This document shows positions 35,607 through 44,354 of a stretch of 64,000 bases of DNA, in pieces. The stretch is from contig JADLDO010000028.1 of assembly GCA_020846635.1 (NCBI GenBank), positions 372,001 through 436,000 of the forward strand. The letters run 5' to 3'. The DNA is from Caldilineaceae bacterium (GTDB taxonomy: Bacteria; Chloroflexota; Anaerolineae; Caldilineales; Caldilineaceae). The notes under the pieces are model-generated. The model searched no databases and was not told the DNA's origin. It saw nothing but the letters and a program-made list of their open reading frames with translations. Numbering within the stretch: position 1 is the stretch's first letter; each line of letters starts with the position of its first letter. The position numbers and the translations under genes were made by a program.

Positions 35607-35670
35607 CGCAGAGCCGCGGAGTACGCAGAGGGAGAGATCAAGACTTTTCTGCGTACTCCGCAGCTCTGCG
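35607..35670. repeat. Palindromic element family C, copy 3
   Basis: Two 22-bp arms containing CGCAGAGCCGCGG and its partner (one mismatch) enclose a 20-nt loop. The family differs from copies 1 and 2 in its inner arms but shares CGCAGAG and GCG steps. It begins 5 bp after the FAD-Rieske stop. The rest of the 307-bp gap up to the next gene shows no structure. Confidence 0.65.
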
Positions 35671-35909
35671 CGAGATTTCTCTCTGCCCCTCAGCGCAACC
35701 CTTTTGTCCCTAGCGTGTACTATACCCCACAAAATATCTCCGGTTGTGCATCATCTATGAGTCAAGTAACATATATAAAGCTGATTACCTACCGACATAG
35801 GGGCCATGTCATTCCAACGCAGGGGGAATGACGGACGCACAGAACGCTTCGCAGTAAAATGTCATAGGTGGCAACTTGAATCCGGTAGTACAAAGGGGTC
35901 AGGCAATCC

Positions 35910-37586
35910 ATGAACAAACCCGTTATGCTCGCGCTCGATGCAGACCCGGCAGCCCTCCAGATTACCAAACAACTGTTGCAAAACCGCTATGGCATCAATT
36001 ACGAGGTCGTGTGTGAGCAATCTACGGCTCATGCGCTTGATCTCCTGCACATGTGGCATACAGCGGGCAGTCAAATTGCTGTCCTGATTGTGTCCCTGCG
36101 GCTGCCGGAGATGACAGGCATTGATTTTCTGGCGAGCGTCCAGCCTCTCTGTCCGCATGCCAAGCGCATCCTTCTCTTTGATCGAGCCGACACCGAGGCG
36201 ATCAAAGTTGTGCTCCGCGCCGTGGCCCTGGGGCAGACCGATTACTATATGGTCAAGCCCAGCGGCGAACCCGACGAAGCCTTTCACCAACTCATTACAG
36301 ACCTGCTCGTCGAGTGGACCGGGACGGAGCAGGAGACGTTTGTCGTGGTGCAGGTGATCGGAGAGCAGTGGGATGCTAAATCCCATGCGTATCGGGACCT
36401 GCTCGAACGCAATGGCATCCCGTATAACTTCTTTGATCTCGACTCGAAGCAAGCGCAGGCCCTTTTGCAGCAAGTACAGCGCCCGGATGGCCCCTTTCCG
36501 GTGGTCATTCTCTATAACGGCGCTGTCTTTACCAATCCCTCCCCTGCGGAGGTTGCCGATGCGCTGGGCAGCACAGCCAACCCACCCGAAGGCATCTACG
36601 ATCTGACGATCATCGGCGGAGGGCCTGCGGGTCTTTCGGCAGCCGTCTATGGGGCTTCAGAGGGGTTACGCACCCTGGTTATTGAACGCGAGGCCATCGG
36701 CGGACAGGCAGGTACCAGTTCTTGGATTCGCAATTATCTCGGCTTCCCGCGCGGTATCAGCGGCGGTGACTTGGCCCGGCGCGCCGCCAACCAAGCAACC
36801 TTGTTTGGAACAGAGTTCTACCTTCTGCGCGAGGCGACGGCTTTGCACACGGACGGACGGCAGCAGATCATCACGCTGTCGGATGGCGTCGAAGTCGTGA
36901 GCCGCACTGTCCTGCTCACCCTGGGCGTGACCTACAGGCGGTTGGGCGTTCCGGCGCTGGACGCATTAACGGGAGCGGGCGTCTTTTACGGCGCGGTCAC
37001 CACAGAAGCCGCGGCAATGGAGGAGCAGCGGGTGATCGTCGTAGGGGGAGGCAACTCGGCAGGTCAGGCAGCTCTCCATCTCGCAAAATACGCGGCTCAA
37101 GTCATCATGGCAGTGCGTGGTGATTCCCTGGAGGAGACGATGTCCGACTATCTCATCCAAGAGATTCAGGACAAGGCCAACATCCAGGTACAGCTTCAGA
37201 CGGAGGTGGTCGATGGTTGGGGAGATCAACGGCTGCAAGGGGTTGTGCTGCGCGATGCACAATCCGGCAAAAGCCAGGAAGTCGCCACGACCGGGCTTTT
37301 TATCTTGATTGGGGCAGAGCCGCGTACAGAGTGGCTGCCACCCTCGGTCCGGCGCGATGCAAAGGGCTATCTGCTGACGGGGGCTGATCTGATCCAGGAT
37401 GGACAGCTTCCCTCTGGTTGGCCTCTCGATCGCGCACCCTTCCTGCTGGAGAGTAGTTTGCCTGGCGTCTTTGCCGCGGGTGATGTACGTCACCGCGCGC
37501 TCAAGCGCGTCGCCTCGGCAGTCGGAGAGGGCTCCATCGCCATCCATCTCGTTCACCAGTTCTTAAGCGAGCAAACCGCCGGATAA
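35910..37586 (+). CDS. Receiver-glutaredoxin-fold-thioredoxin-reductase-like fusion without redox cysteines
   Basis: Three modules in 558 residues. Residues 1-130: a response-regulator receiver-like domain in which the phosphoacceptor position is Ser62 (VLIVSLRLPEMTG) and not Asp. Residues 145-235: a glutaredoxin-like fold (RDLLERNGIPYNFFDLDSKQ, PFPVVILYNGAVF) without a Cys pair. Residues 240-558: an FAD/NAD(P)H module like thioredoxin reductase (IYDLTIIGGGPAGLSAAVYGASEG, then VIVVGGGNSAGQAAL and GVFAAGDVR), but the CxxC is replaced by a Cys-free GVFYGAVTTEA stretch. Only two cysteines exist in the chain, both in the receiver part. So it is not a thioredoxin reductase in the normal sense. NCBI-style annotations call this architecture a fused response regulator/thioredoxin-disulfide reductase; the actual electron acceptor is unknown. 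Confidence 0.85.
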   Translation: MNKPVMLALDADPAALQITKQLLQNRYGINYEVVCEQSTAHALDLLHMWHTAGSQIAVLIVSLRLPEMTGIDFLASVQPLCPHAKRILLFDRADTEAIKVVLRAVALGQTDYYMVKPSGEPDEAFHQLITDLLVEWTGTEQETFVVVQVIGEQWDAKSHAYRDLLERNGIPYNFFDLDSKQAQALLQQVQRPDGPFPVVILYNGAVFTNPSPAEVADALGSTANPPEGIYDLTIIGGGPAGLSAAVYGASEGLRTLVIEREAIGGQAGTSSWIRNYLGFPRGISGGDLARRAANQATLFGTEFYLLREATALHTDGRQQIITLSDGVEVVSRTVLLTLGVTYRRLGVPALDALTGAGVFYGAVTTEAAAMEEQRVIVVGGGNSAGQAALHLAKYAAQVIMAVRGDSLEETMSDYLIQEIQDKANIQVQLQTEVVDGWGDQRLQGVVLRDAQSGKSQEVATTGLFILIGAEPRTEWLPPSVRRDAKGYLLTGADLIQDGQLPSGWPLDRAPFLLESSLPGVFAAGDVRHRALKRVASAVGEGSIAIHLVHQFLSEQTAG

Positions 37587-37677
37587 GAAAGCCGTTGCAC
37601 CGCACAAGTTGTTCCCAGTAGGCAATAGACTGCGTCCCCCATTTCCATACATACCGCACCAATCGCCGGACGGTAAA

Positions 37678-37787
37678 CCATCCGGCTAGTAAATGACGCC
37701 CCCTGAACGGGGCTTCAGAAGCAGATCGCGGAGTCCCCTTCAGGGGGCGTCGTCCTGTAGCCCTGCGGCTTTAGCCCTGGGCGGCGG
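37678..37787 (+). repeat. Dispersed ~110-bp palindromic element B, copy 2
   Basis: It matches the reverse complement of 2051-2159 almost base for base over about 110 bp, including the ACGCCCCCTGAA/TTCAGGGGGCGT hairpin and the flanking CGGCTTTAGCCCTG. It lies about 90 bp after the redox-fusion gene and well before the exporter promoter. Confidence 0.85.
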
Positions 37788-37883
37788 CCTTTGCTATCTA
37801 CCCCGCCCTGAGATGCACCCCAAAGAACCCCATCGAATGAGCAGGTGACAAGGCGCTTGCGCGTTGCTATGATTTGCGTCTGC

Positions 37884-37943
37884 AAATTTGATAATTTCAA
37901 ATTTACTTTCGATCTTGACAAAACCGATTAGAACTGATATTCT
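37884..37943 (+). promoter_or_regulatory. Promoter and palindromic site for the ABC exporter operon
   Basis: A perfect -35 TTGACA (37915-37920) is spaced 17 bp from -10 TATTCT (37938-37943). Eleven bases upstream of the -35 lies an 8-bp inverted repeat AAATTTGA-taatt-TCAAATTT (37884-37904), a possible operator. The remainder of the gap 37587-38120 holds element B and about 175 bp without other structure. Confidence 0.6.
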
Positions 37944-38120
37944 ACATCCTTCAGGATACGAACTTTTGTTCTGTGTGGTTGTGTATCAGAGCCGGAAACT
38001 TTTCCCTCTTGTCCGGCTTCCTGCATCGAGTCGCACCCTGGAATTTCTTCATCAGCGCAAGTGGCTCGACCCATCGTAGGCTGTTTCTCATACTCAAACC
38101 CTATCACTTGGAGCCTGCCT

Positions 38121-39914
38121 GTGTCCGTCCTATCTATTGACTCCAACCTACCCCTTGATTCCAAGAGAGAGTTTCGTGCGGTCGATGAATATCCTTATGA
38201 TCGCTCCTCGGCTGTGCGCTGGATTCTCTCGCATCTGCTTCGCTACAAGCACTTCATGGCGAGTTTTCTCTTTGCCGCGGTCACAGTGGCAGTCCTCTAC
38301 TCGACTGTGCCACGCCTGACCGGGCTGGCCTTCAACGAAGTCTTGCAGCCGAGCCCGAACCCGCGCCGCCTGTTGGAAATTGCGCTGTTGATCCTGGTTC
38401 TCAATTTCATCCGCGGCATCTTTGACATTGTCAACGCCTTCTCCGTAGAGACTTTGGGGCAGCGCTTGGAGCGCGACGCGCGTGATGAACTCTACGTCAG
38501 TCTCCTGGGCAAGAGCCAGACCTTTCACAACCGCCAGCGCGTGGGCGACATGATGGCGCGCGCCACCAACGATGTGCGCCAGCTCAATCCAATGATGAAC
38601 CCCGGCGTCTCGCTCATCACCGAGTCGATCATGAGCGTCATCGTGCCGCTAACCTTCATCGCCTTCATTCGCGTCGAACTCTTGATTACGCCGGTCATCT
38701 TTGTGGTGATCCTGATCTTTGCGATCCGGCGCTACATGGCCCAACTCAATCCCGTCTCCAATGCCCAACGCTTTCACAATGGCGAGTTGAACGCGGGGCT
38801 GAATGAGACCCTTTCCGGGATTGAGGTGATCAAATCGACCGTACAGGAGGCATTTGAGAAGCGCAAATTCATGAAGAATGCCGAGCGCTACCGGGACGCC
38901 TTTATCCAACAGGGGGTGATCCAGGCGCGCTACCTGCCGCTGCTCTTCTTCAGCATTGCGATGGCGTGCGCCTTTGGGCATGGGCTTTGGCTGCTGAGCC
39001 GGGATGAACTGACGGTTGGTGAATTGGTCGCCTATATGGGGTTGATGGGCGTGTTGCGCTTTCCCACCTTTATCTCCATCTTTACCTTCTCGCTTGTGCA
39101 GATGGGCATTGCGGGCGCTGACCGGATTCTGGAGCTGATGCGCGAGGAGACCGAACTGGATGAGAACCCAGCCGGCTATGCCGCGCAGATGCGCGGTGAA
39201 TTGGTCTTTGATAAGGTGAGCTTCTCCTTCGGGGAGGTCGAAGTGCTGAGTAACCTCTCCTTCCGCGCCGCGCCAGGCGAAACCATTGCGATTGTCGGGC
39301 AGACCGGGTCGGGAAAGAGTACGCTGACCAAACTCGTCAACCGCACCTATGATGCAGAGTCCGGCTCGATCACCATTGACGGCGTGGATGTGCGCGAGTG
39401 GAACTTGGCTTCGTTGCGCTCGCAGATTTCCACGATTGAACAGGATGTATTTCTCTTCTCGCGCTCAATCTCCGGCAACATCGCCTTTGGGCTAGGGCAG
39501 AAGGCTACACAAGAGAACATTGAGCGCGCTGCCCAGGATGCCCAGGCCCATGACTTTATTACTTCTTTCAAAGATGGCTATGAGACCGTCATTGGCGAAC
39601 GGGGCGTCACCCTCTCCGGGGGGCAGCGCCAACGCCTCGCCATTGCGCGTGCCTTGCTCACCGACCCGCGCATCCTGATCTTGGATGACTCGACCAGCGC
39701 CATTGACAGTGCCACGGAGGATAAGATCCAGCAGGCGATCAACCGCATCCTGGAAGGGCGCACAACGCTGCTCATCACCCATCGACTCTCCCAGATTCGC
39801 CGCGCCGACAAGATCCTTGTACTCGACAAAGGCGAAGTGATCGACCAGGGCAGCCATACAGAACTGCTGGCGCGTTGCAGCCTCTACCGTCGCATCTTTG
39901 CGCGCTATGAGTAG
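38121..39914 (+). CDS. ABC exporter half-transporter A (degenerate-site partner)
   Basis: A type IV exporter subunit: six helices in an N-terminal ABC membrane domain, then a nucleotide-binding domain with Walker A GQTGSGKST, the canonical signature VTLSGGQRQR and the Q-loop FLFSRSISGN. Walker B ends in LILDDSTSA, so the catalytic glutamate is Asp. The H-loop ITHRLSQ is intact. GTG at 38121 is taken as the start: GGAG lies 7 bp upstream, and the sequence VSVLSIDSNLPLD that follows lacks the odd N-terminus of the frame at 38061. The second exporter gene follows after 31 bp. Substrates of such pairs are lipids, drugs or peptides and cannot be told here. Confidence 0.88.
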   Translation: MSVLSIDSNLPLDSKREFRAVDEYPYDRSSAVRWILSHLLRYKHFMASFLFAAVTVAVLYSTVPRLTGLAFNEVLQPSPNPRRLLEIALLILVLNFIRGIFDIVNAFSVETLGQRLERDARDELYVSLLGKSQTFHNRQRVGDMMARATNDVRQLNPMMNPGVSLITESIMSVIVPLTFIAFIRVELLITPVIFVVILIFAIRRYMAQLNPVSNAQRFHNGELNAGLNETLSGIEVIKSTVQEAFEKRKFMKNAERYRDAFIQQGVIQARYLPLLFFSIAMACAFGHGLWLLSRDELTVGELVAYMGLMGVLRFPTFISIFTFSLVQMGIAGADRILELMREETELDENPAGYAAQMRGELVFDKVSFSFGEVEVLSNLSFRAAPGETIAIVGQTGSGKSTLTKLVNRTYDAESGSITIDGVDVREWNLASLRSQISTIEQDVFLFSRSISGNIAFGLGQKATQENIERAAQDAQAHDFITSFKDGYETVIGERGVTLSGGQRQRLAIARALLTDPRILILDDSTSAIDSATEDKIQQAINRILEGRTTLLITHRLSQIRRADKILVLDKGEVIDQGSHTELLARCSLYRRIFARYE

Positions 39915-39945
39915 GGAAAAACCATAAAGAAAGGGAGCTAACCTT

Positions 39946-41766
39946 ATGGGCTTTATCATGGATGGGCTGGACGCCGAAGCTTACGATCGCTCTTACACAG
40001 ATCGCCAACTGCTGGACCGCATCTTCAGCTACTTCCAACCCTATCTACCGGCGATGAGTACCGTGGCGGGGATGATCGTGCTCAACTCGGTCATGGAAAC
40101 AGCGCTGCCGCTGCTGATTGCGCGCGGGATTGACACAATGGCTGTCGAGAATGACCTTTTCACGGCGGGCATCCTGTTAGGCACAATTCTTGTATCGGGC
40201 ATCCTGGCCTGGCTTTTCAACTATATCCGCCAGGCGTACAGTGCGCGCGTGGTGGGCAACGTTGTCTATGACATACGGCGCGATGCCTTTGACGCGGTGA
40301 TGGCGCGCGATATGTCCTTCTATGATGAGTTCTCAACCGGCAAGATCGTCAGCCGCGTCACCTCCGACACACAGGATTTTGCCAACACGGTGACGTTGAC
40401 GCTCAACCTGATGAGCCAAATTCTGCTTGTTCTCATCATCTTCGGGATTCTCTTCACCATTAACGGCACGTTGGCCCTGTTTGCTGCCGCAATCGCGCCG
40501 CTGATTGTCGCCACTGCCCTGGGCTTCCGCCATATGGCGCGCATCGTTACGCAGAACGCGCGGCGCATCCTGGCCCAAGTTAACGCCAATGTGCAGGAAT
40601 CGCTGACGGGGATTGCCATCGCCAAGAACTTCCGCCAGGAACAGACGATCTATGACGAGTTCCGCGAGGTCAACCAGCAGTCTTACAAGATCAACCTGCG
40701 CCAGGGCTTTGTTTTCAGCGGCATCTTCCCTGTGCTGAGTACCATTGCGGGCATTGGCACGATGTTAGTGGTCTATTTCGGGGGTCTGAATGTGCTGGAT
40801 GGCCGCGTTTCGCCGGGAAGCTGGTTTCTCTTTATCGAGAGCATCAACCTCTTTTGGTTCCCGCTTACGGGGATCGCCTCTTTCTGGAGCCAGTTTCAAC
40901 TCGGCTTGTCGGCCAGCGAACGGGTCTTTGCGCTGATCGACGCCGAACCGCGCATCGTGCAAACCGATTCGCAGCCTGTGCCGCAGGTGGCGGGCAAAAT
41001 CGAATATCGCGACCTCGACTTTCGCTATACCGACCAGGAGCGCGTGCTGGAGAACTTCAACTTTACGATCCATGCGGGGGAGACGGTGGCGTTGGTCGGC
41101 CATACTGGAGCCGGCAAGTCAAGCCTGGGCAAACTCATTGCGCGCTTCTATGAGTTCCAAGATGGCAAGCTCCTGATCGATGGCCGCGACATCCGCACCT
41201 TTGACCTCAACGAGTACCGGCGGCATCTCGGCATTGTTCCCCAAACTCCGTTCCTCTTTACGGGAAGCATCGCCGACAATATCCGCTATGCCAAGCAGAG
41301 CGCAACGGATGAAGAGGTCGCCGCCGCCGCAGCGCATGTCGCCGGGGGTGACTGGCTTTTGGCCCTGCCGCAAGGTCTGGATACGCAGGTGGGTGAGGAA
41401 GGGCATGGGATCTCGATGGGGCAGCGCCAACTTGTTGCCCTGGCGCGCGTGGTGCTGCAAGACCCTGCCATTCTCATCCTGGATGAAGCGACTGCCAGTG
41501 TCGATCCGCTGACCGAGGCGCTGATTCAAGAGGGACTGGCAGAGGTCATCAAGGAGCGCACAGCCATCGTCATCGCCCATCGTCTTTCGACAATACGGTC
41601 GGCTGACCGTATTGTCGTGCTGCGTAAGGGGCAGATTATTGAAGAAGGAACCCACGAACTGCTCATGGGTGGTGGTGGTCACTATGCCGAGCTTTACAAT
41701 ACCTACTACCGCCACCAATCGCCCGATTATCAGCCGGATGCCGTAGCGGTTCCGGCAATGGCCTAG
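39946..41766 (+). CDS. ABC exporter half-transporter B (catalytic-site partner)
   Basis: A 606-residue partner of the upstream gene. It has Walker A GHTGAGKSS, Walker B with a normal glutamate (LILDEATAS), and H-loop IAHRLSTI. The signature reads ISMGQRQL, where the usual LSGGQ loses its second-position glycine. In a heterodimer the signature of one subunit faces the Walker motifs of the other, so the altered signature here and the altered Walker B of the partner define one single degenerate ATP site. AAGGGAG precedes the ATG. A family A palindrome follows the stop. Confidence 0.9.
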   Translation: MGFIMDGLDAEAYDRSYTDRQLLDRIFSYFQPYLPAMSTVAGMIVLNSVMETALPLLIARGIDTMAVENDLFTAGILLGTILVSGILAWLFNYIRQAYSARVVGNVVYDIRRDAFDAVMARDMSFYDEFSTGKIVSRVTSDTQDFANTVTLTLNLMSQILLVLIIFGILFTINGTLALFAAAIAPLIVATALGFRHMARIVTQNARRILAQVNANVQESLTGIAIAKNFRQEQTIYDEFREVNQQSYKINLRQGFVFSGIFPVLSTIAGIGTMLVVYFGGLNVLDGRVSPGSWFLFIESINLFWFPLTGIASFWSQFQLGLSASERVFALIDAEPRIVQTDSQPVPQVAGKIEYRDLDFRYTDQERVLENFNFTIHAGETVALVGHTGAGKSSLGKLIARFYEFQDGKLLIDGRDIRTFDLNEYRRHLGIVPQTPFLFTGSIADNIRYAKQSATDEEVAAAAAHVAGGDWLLALPQGLDTQVGEEGHGISMGQRQLVALARVVLQDPAILILDEATASVDPLTEALIQEGLAEVIKERTAIVIAHRLSTIRSADRIVVLRKGQIIEEGTHELLMGGGGHYAELYNTYYRHQSPDYQPDAVAVPAMA

Positions 41767-41813
41767 CCTCTGCTCTCTAGGTCGCGCACGCAGCGAAACC
41801 CTTCACGATTGCG

Positions 41814-41846
41814 ACCCTCCCGGAAGCTCCGAGCTTCCGGGAGGGT
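41814..41846. repeat. Dispersed palindrome family A, copy 4, terminator-like
   Basis: ACCCTCCCGGAAGCTC and GAGCTTCCGGGAGGGT pair around a single central C, followed by TTTTCC. This is 47 bp after the exporter operon stop, consistent with a transcription terminator. Confidence 0.75.
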
Positions 41847-41917
41847 TTTCCTTGCCGGTCAATGTATAAATGTATCAATCGGAAGGTATCAACCACACAT
41901 AATCAGTCAAATAGCCA

Positions 41918-41946
41918 TTGACTCAATACTCAGTTGCATGTAGATT
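41918..41946 (+). promoter_or_regulatory. Candidate promoter for the hybrid histidine kinase
   Basis: TTGACT (41918-41923) and TAGATT (41941-41946) are separated by 17 bp, five and four matches to the consensus. AGGAGAGG at 41982-41989 is more than 20 bp from the ATG at 42010, so the start of the next gene remains slightly uncertain. Confidence 0.45.
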
Positions 41947-42009
41947 GTGCATAGACCAAGATAGAAACCAGGATGCACTTCAGGAGAGGACATCACAACA
42001 GATTCCAAG

Positions 42010-44241
42010 ATGGTCAGCAACCAGCGCCTATTTAACCGCTTTTATGCCCTCATCATCGCCGTTGCGTCTATTTATCTAGTGACGCGTGCCCTTTTGAGCA
42101 GCGGTGGCTATCGCTCGCTTTGGGACATTTGGGAGGCGAGCTTAGGGGTTTTGCTCCTGTTGGCGAGCATTCATTTCTTTCGCATGGCGCGCCGCAGGGG
42201 GCGAGAGATGCGTGCGCGCAAGCGTGAAGAGAGAAGATTGAGGGAACTTGAAGATCTCTATCAACGCGCCATTGCTGCGGCGGGTGGTGTTCCCTATCGC
42301 AAGGACGAAGTCGACTGGATCTATACCTTCGTTGGTGAAGGCATCCTGGAATTGACGGGCTATTCCGCACAGGAGATGACCCCCGACCTTTGGGCGAGCA
42401 TCAGCAAGATCGACATTTTCCGCGGTGCGCTGGCGGGCCTTACCTATGATGAGGTCCTGCGCCGGGTCAAAAGCGGTGAGGTTGATGCCTGGACAGAGGA
42501 TTGCCTGATTGTAACCCGGCAGGGTGAGGAGCGTTGGGTCGCCGATACATCGGTGGAAATTCGAGATGATGAAGGCAACTCAATCGGTTCCATCGGCCTT
42601 CTACAGGACATCACCGAGCGCAAGCGCACCGAGGAGGCATTGCGCGAGGCAAAAGACGCAGCAGAAATGGCAGCGCGCACCAAAGCCGAATTCCTGGCGA
42701 ATATGAGCCATGAGATCCGCACGCCCCTCAATGCCATCATCGGCATGACCAGCCTGCTGCTGGATACGCCCCTTGTCGCCGAACAGCGCGATTTTACCGA
42801 TACGATTCGTTCCAGCGGCAATACCCTGCTCACCCTCATTAACGATGTGCTGGACTTCTCCAAGATCGAATTTGGCAAGCTCGATCTTGAAATGGCCCCC
42901 TTTGATCTCATCCATTCGATTGAAGAGATCCTCGAGTTATTCGCTGTCCATGCCCACCAGAAGGGATTGGAACTCACCTATTTTATTACGCCCGACACGC
43001 CCACGGCCCTCATCGGTGATCCCAGCCGCCTGCGCCAAATCTTGACGAATCTTGTCGGCAATGCCGTCAAGTTTACCGACATGGGCGAGGTGACCATTAC
43101 CGTTGACAGTGATGCCGTTGACAGTGAGCCGCAAGAGAGTCACCATCTGCTTCATTTCGCTGTGCGCGATACGGGCATTGGTATTCTTGAGGAAGATCGG
43201 GCGCACCTCTTTGAGTCCTTCTCGCAGGTCGATGCCTCGACCACGCGCCGCTATGGAGGCACAGGCCTCGGCTTGGCGATCAGCCGCCATCTGTGCGAAC
43301 TCATGGGTGGGGAGATGTGGCTGGAGAGCATGGCGGGAAGTGGCTCCACTTTTCACTTTACCATCCAAGCGTCAAGCGCATCCGTCCAGCCTATGCCTGT
43401 GGGCGTCGCGCATGGCGCGCTGGCGGACAAACGGGTACTGGTAGTGGATGACCATCCCAGCAGCCGAGCCATGCTGAGTGGTCAACTGCACGCGTGGCAA
43501 ATGCAGCCTGTCGCCGTAGAGTCCGGCGAGGCCGCGCTGGAACGGCTGGACGCGGGCGAGGGTTTTGATGTTGCCCTGCTCGACAGGCAGATGCCGGGGA
43601 TGGATGGACTGGCATTGGCCGCACGCCTGCGCCAGCAGACCGGAGCCGCCACGCTGCCGCTCATTCTGCTTTCCCCCATTGGGAACCAAGCAACCCAACA
43701 GGTCAAATCGCTCGATTTTGCCGCCTTGCTGACCAAGCCTGTGAAACAAGCGCACATGCTCAAGGCTTTGACCGAGGTTTTGACGCAACTGCCAAGCGCT
43801 CCCTCCATGCCCCCAGTATCGGACTTTGACCCGACACTGGCCTTACGTCTGCCGATGCGTATTCTTTTAGCAGAGGATAACGTAGTCAACCAGAAAGTCG
43901 CCCAGCATACCCTGGCGCGCCTGGGCTATCGCGTGGACATCGCCGCCGATGGCGTGGAAGTGCTGTTGGCATTGCAGCGCCAGCCCTATGACCTGATCCT
44001 GATGGATGTGCAGATGCCGGAGATGGACGGGCTGGAGACCACCCGGCTGATCCGCGCCCAATGGCCCGCCGACCAGCAGCCCTATATCATCGCCATGACT
44101 GCCCACGCGCTGACGGGCGATTATGAGAAGTGCCTGGCTGCCGGGATGGACGACTATGTGAGCAAGCCCATTCAGCTCGAAAAGCTCGTGATGGCCCTGG
44201 AGGGGAGCCGGAACACTGCCCGCGCTGAAACCAAAGGATAG
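42010..44241 (+). CDS. Hybrid sensor histidine kinase (2 TM-PAS-HisKA-HATPase-REC-REC)
   Basis: Two N-terminal helices (ALIIAVASIYLVTRALLSS; SLGVLLLLASIHFF) span the membrane with almost no periplasmic domain. A PAS domain (about 85-215) precedes a HisKA domain whose phosphorylated His is in NMSHEIRTPLNAIIG. The ATPase domain shows NLVGNAVKFT, DTGIGI and GGTGLGLAI. Two receivers follow, with phosphoacceptor Asp in ALLDRQMPGMDG and ILMDVQMPEMDG. No phosphotransfer domain is fused, so a separate Hpt protein is needed for a relay. The signal is unknown. It is monocistronic, bounded by a promoter and a bidirectional terminator. Confidence 0.92.
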   Translation: MVSNQRLFNRFYALIIAVASIYLVTRALLSSGGYRSLWDIWEASLGVLLLLASIHFFRMARRRGREMRARKREERRLRELEDLYQRAIAAAGGVPYRKDEVDWIYTFVGEGILELTGYSAQEMTPDLWASISKIDIFRGALAGLTYDEVLRRVKSGEVDAWTEDCLIVTRQGEERWVADTSVEIRDDEGNSIGSIGLLQDITERKRTEEALREAKDAAEMAARTKAEFLANMSHEIRTPLNAIIGMTSLLLDTPLVAEQRDFTDTIRSSGNTLLTLINDVLDFSKIEFGKLDLEMAPFDLIHSIEEILELFAVHAHQKGLELTYFITPDTPTALIGDPSRLRQILTNLVGNAVKFTDMGEVTITVDSDAVDSEPQESHHLLHFAVRDTGIGILEEDRAHLFESFSQVDASTTRRYGGTGLGLAISRHLCELMGGEMWLESMAGSGSTFHFTIQASSASVQPMPVGVAHGALADKRVLVVDDHPSSRAMLSGQLHAWQMQPVAVESGEAALERLDAGEGFDVALLDRQMPGMDGLALAARLRQQTGAATLPLILLSPIGNQATQQVKSLDFAALLTKPVKQAHMLKALTEVLTQLPSAPSMPPVSDFDPTLALRLPMRILLAEDNVVNQKVAQHTLARLGYRVDIAADGVEVLLALQRQPYDLILMDVQMPEMDGLETTRLIRAQWPADQQPYIIAMTAHALTGDYEKCLAAGMDDYVSKPIQLEKLVMALEGSRNTARAETKG

Positions 44242-44255
44242 CCGATCCTCTAGAC

Positions 44256-44313
44256 AGGCGGGCCTTCCGCGTGGTCGATTCGTTGGTTTCGATCCACTGC
44301 GGAAGGCCCGCCT
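44256..44313. terminator. Bidirectional hairpin between convergent genes
   Basis: Perfect 15-bp arms AGGCGGGCCTTCCGC (44256-44270) and GCGGAAGGCCCGCCT (44299-44313) with a 28-nt loop lie between the kinase stop (plus) and the LysM-protein stop (minus). The long loop is unusual; there is no T run, so it may need Rho or act as RNA stabiliser. Confidence 0.65.
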
Positions 44314-44354
44314 CAAAGATTATTCTGCCATACGCCTCTTAGGTTATGGGCAGC

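Noticed and set aside
35910..37586. Functional thioredoxin reductase (trxB)
   Set aside because: The CxxC is absent and no other cysteines lie in the reductase module.
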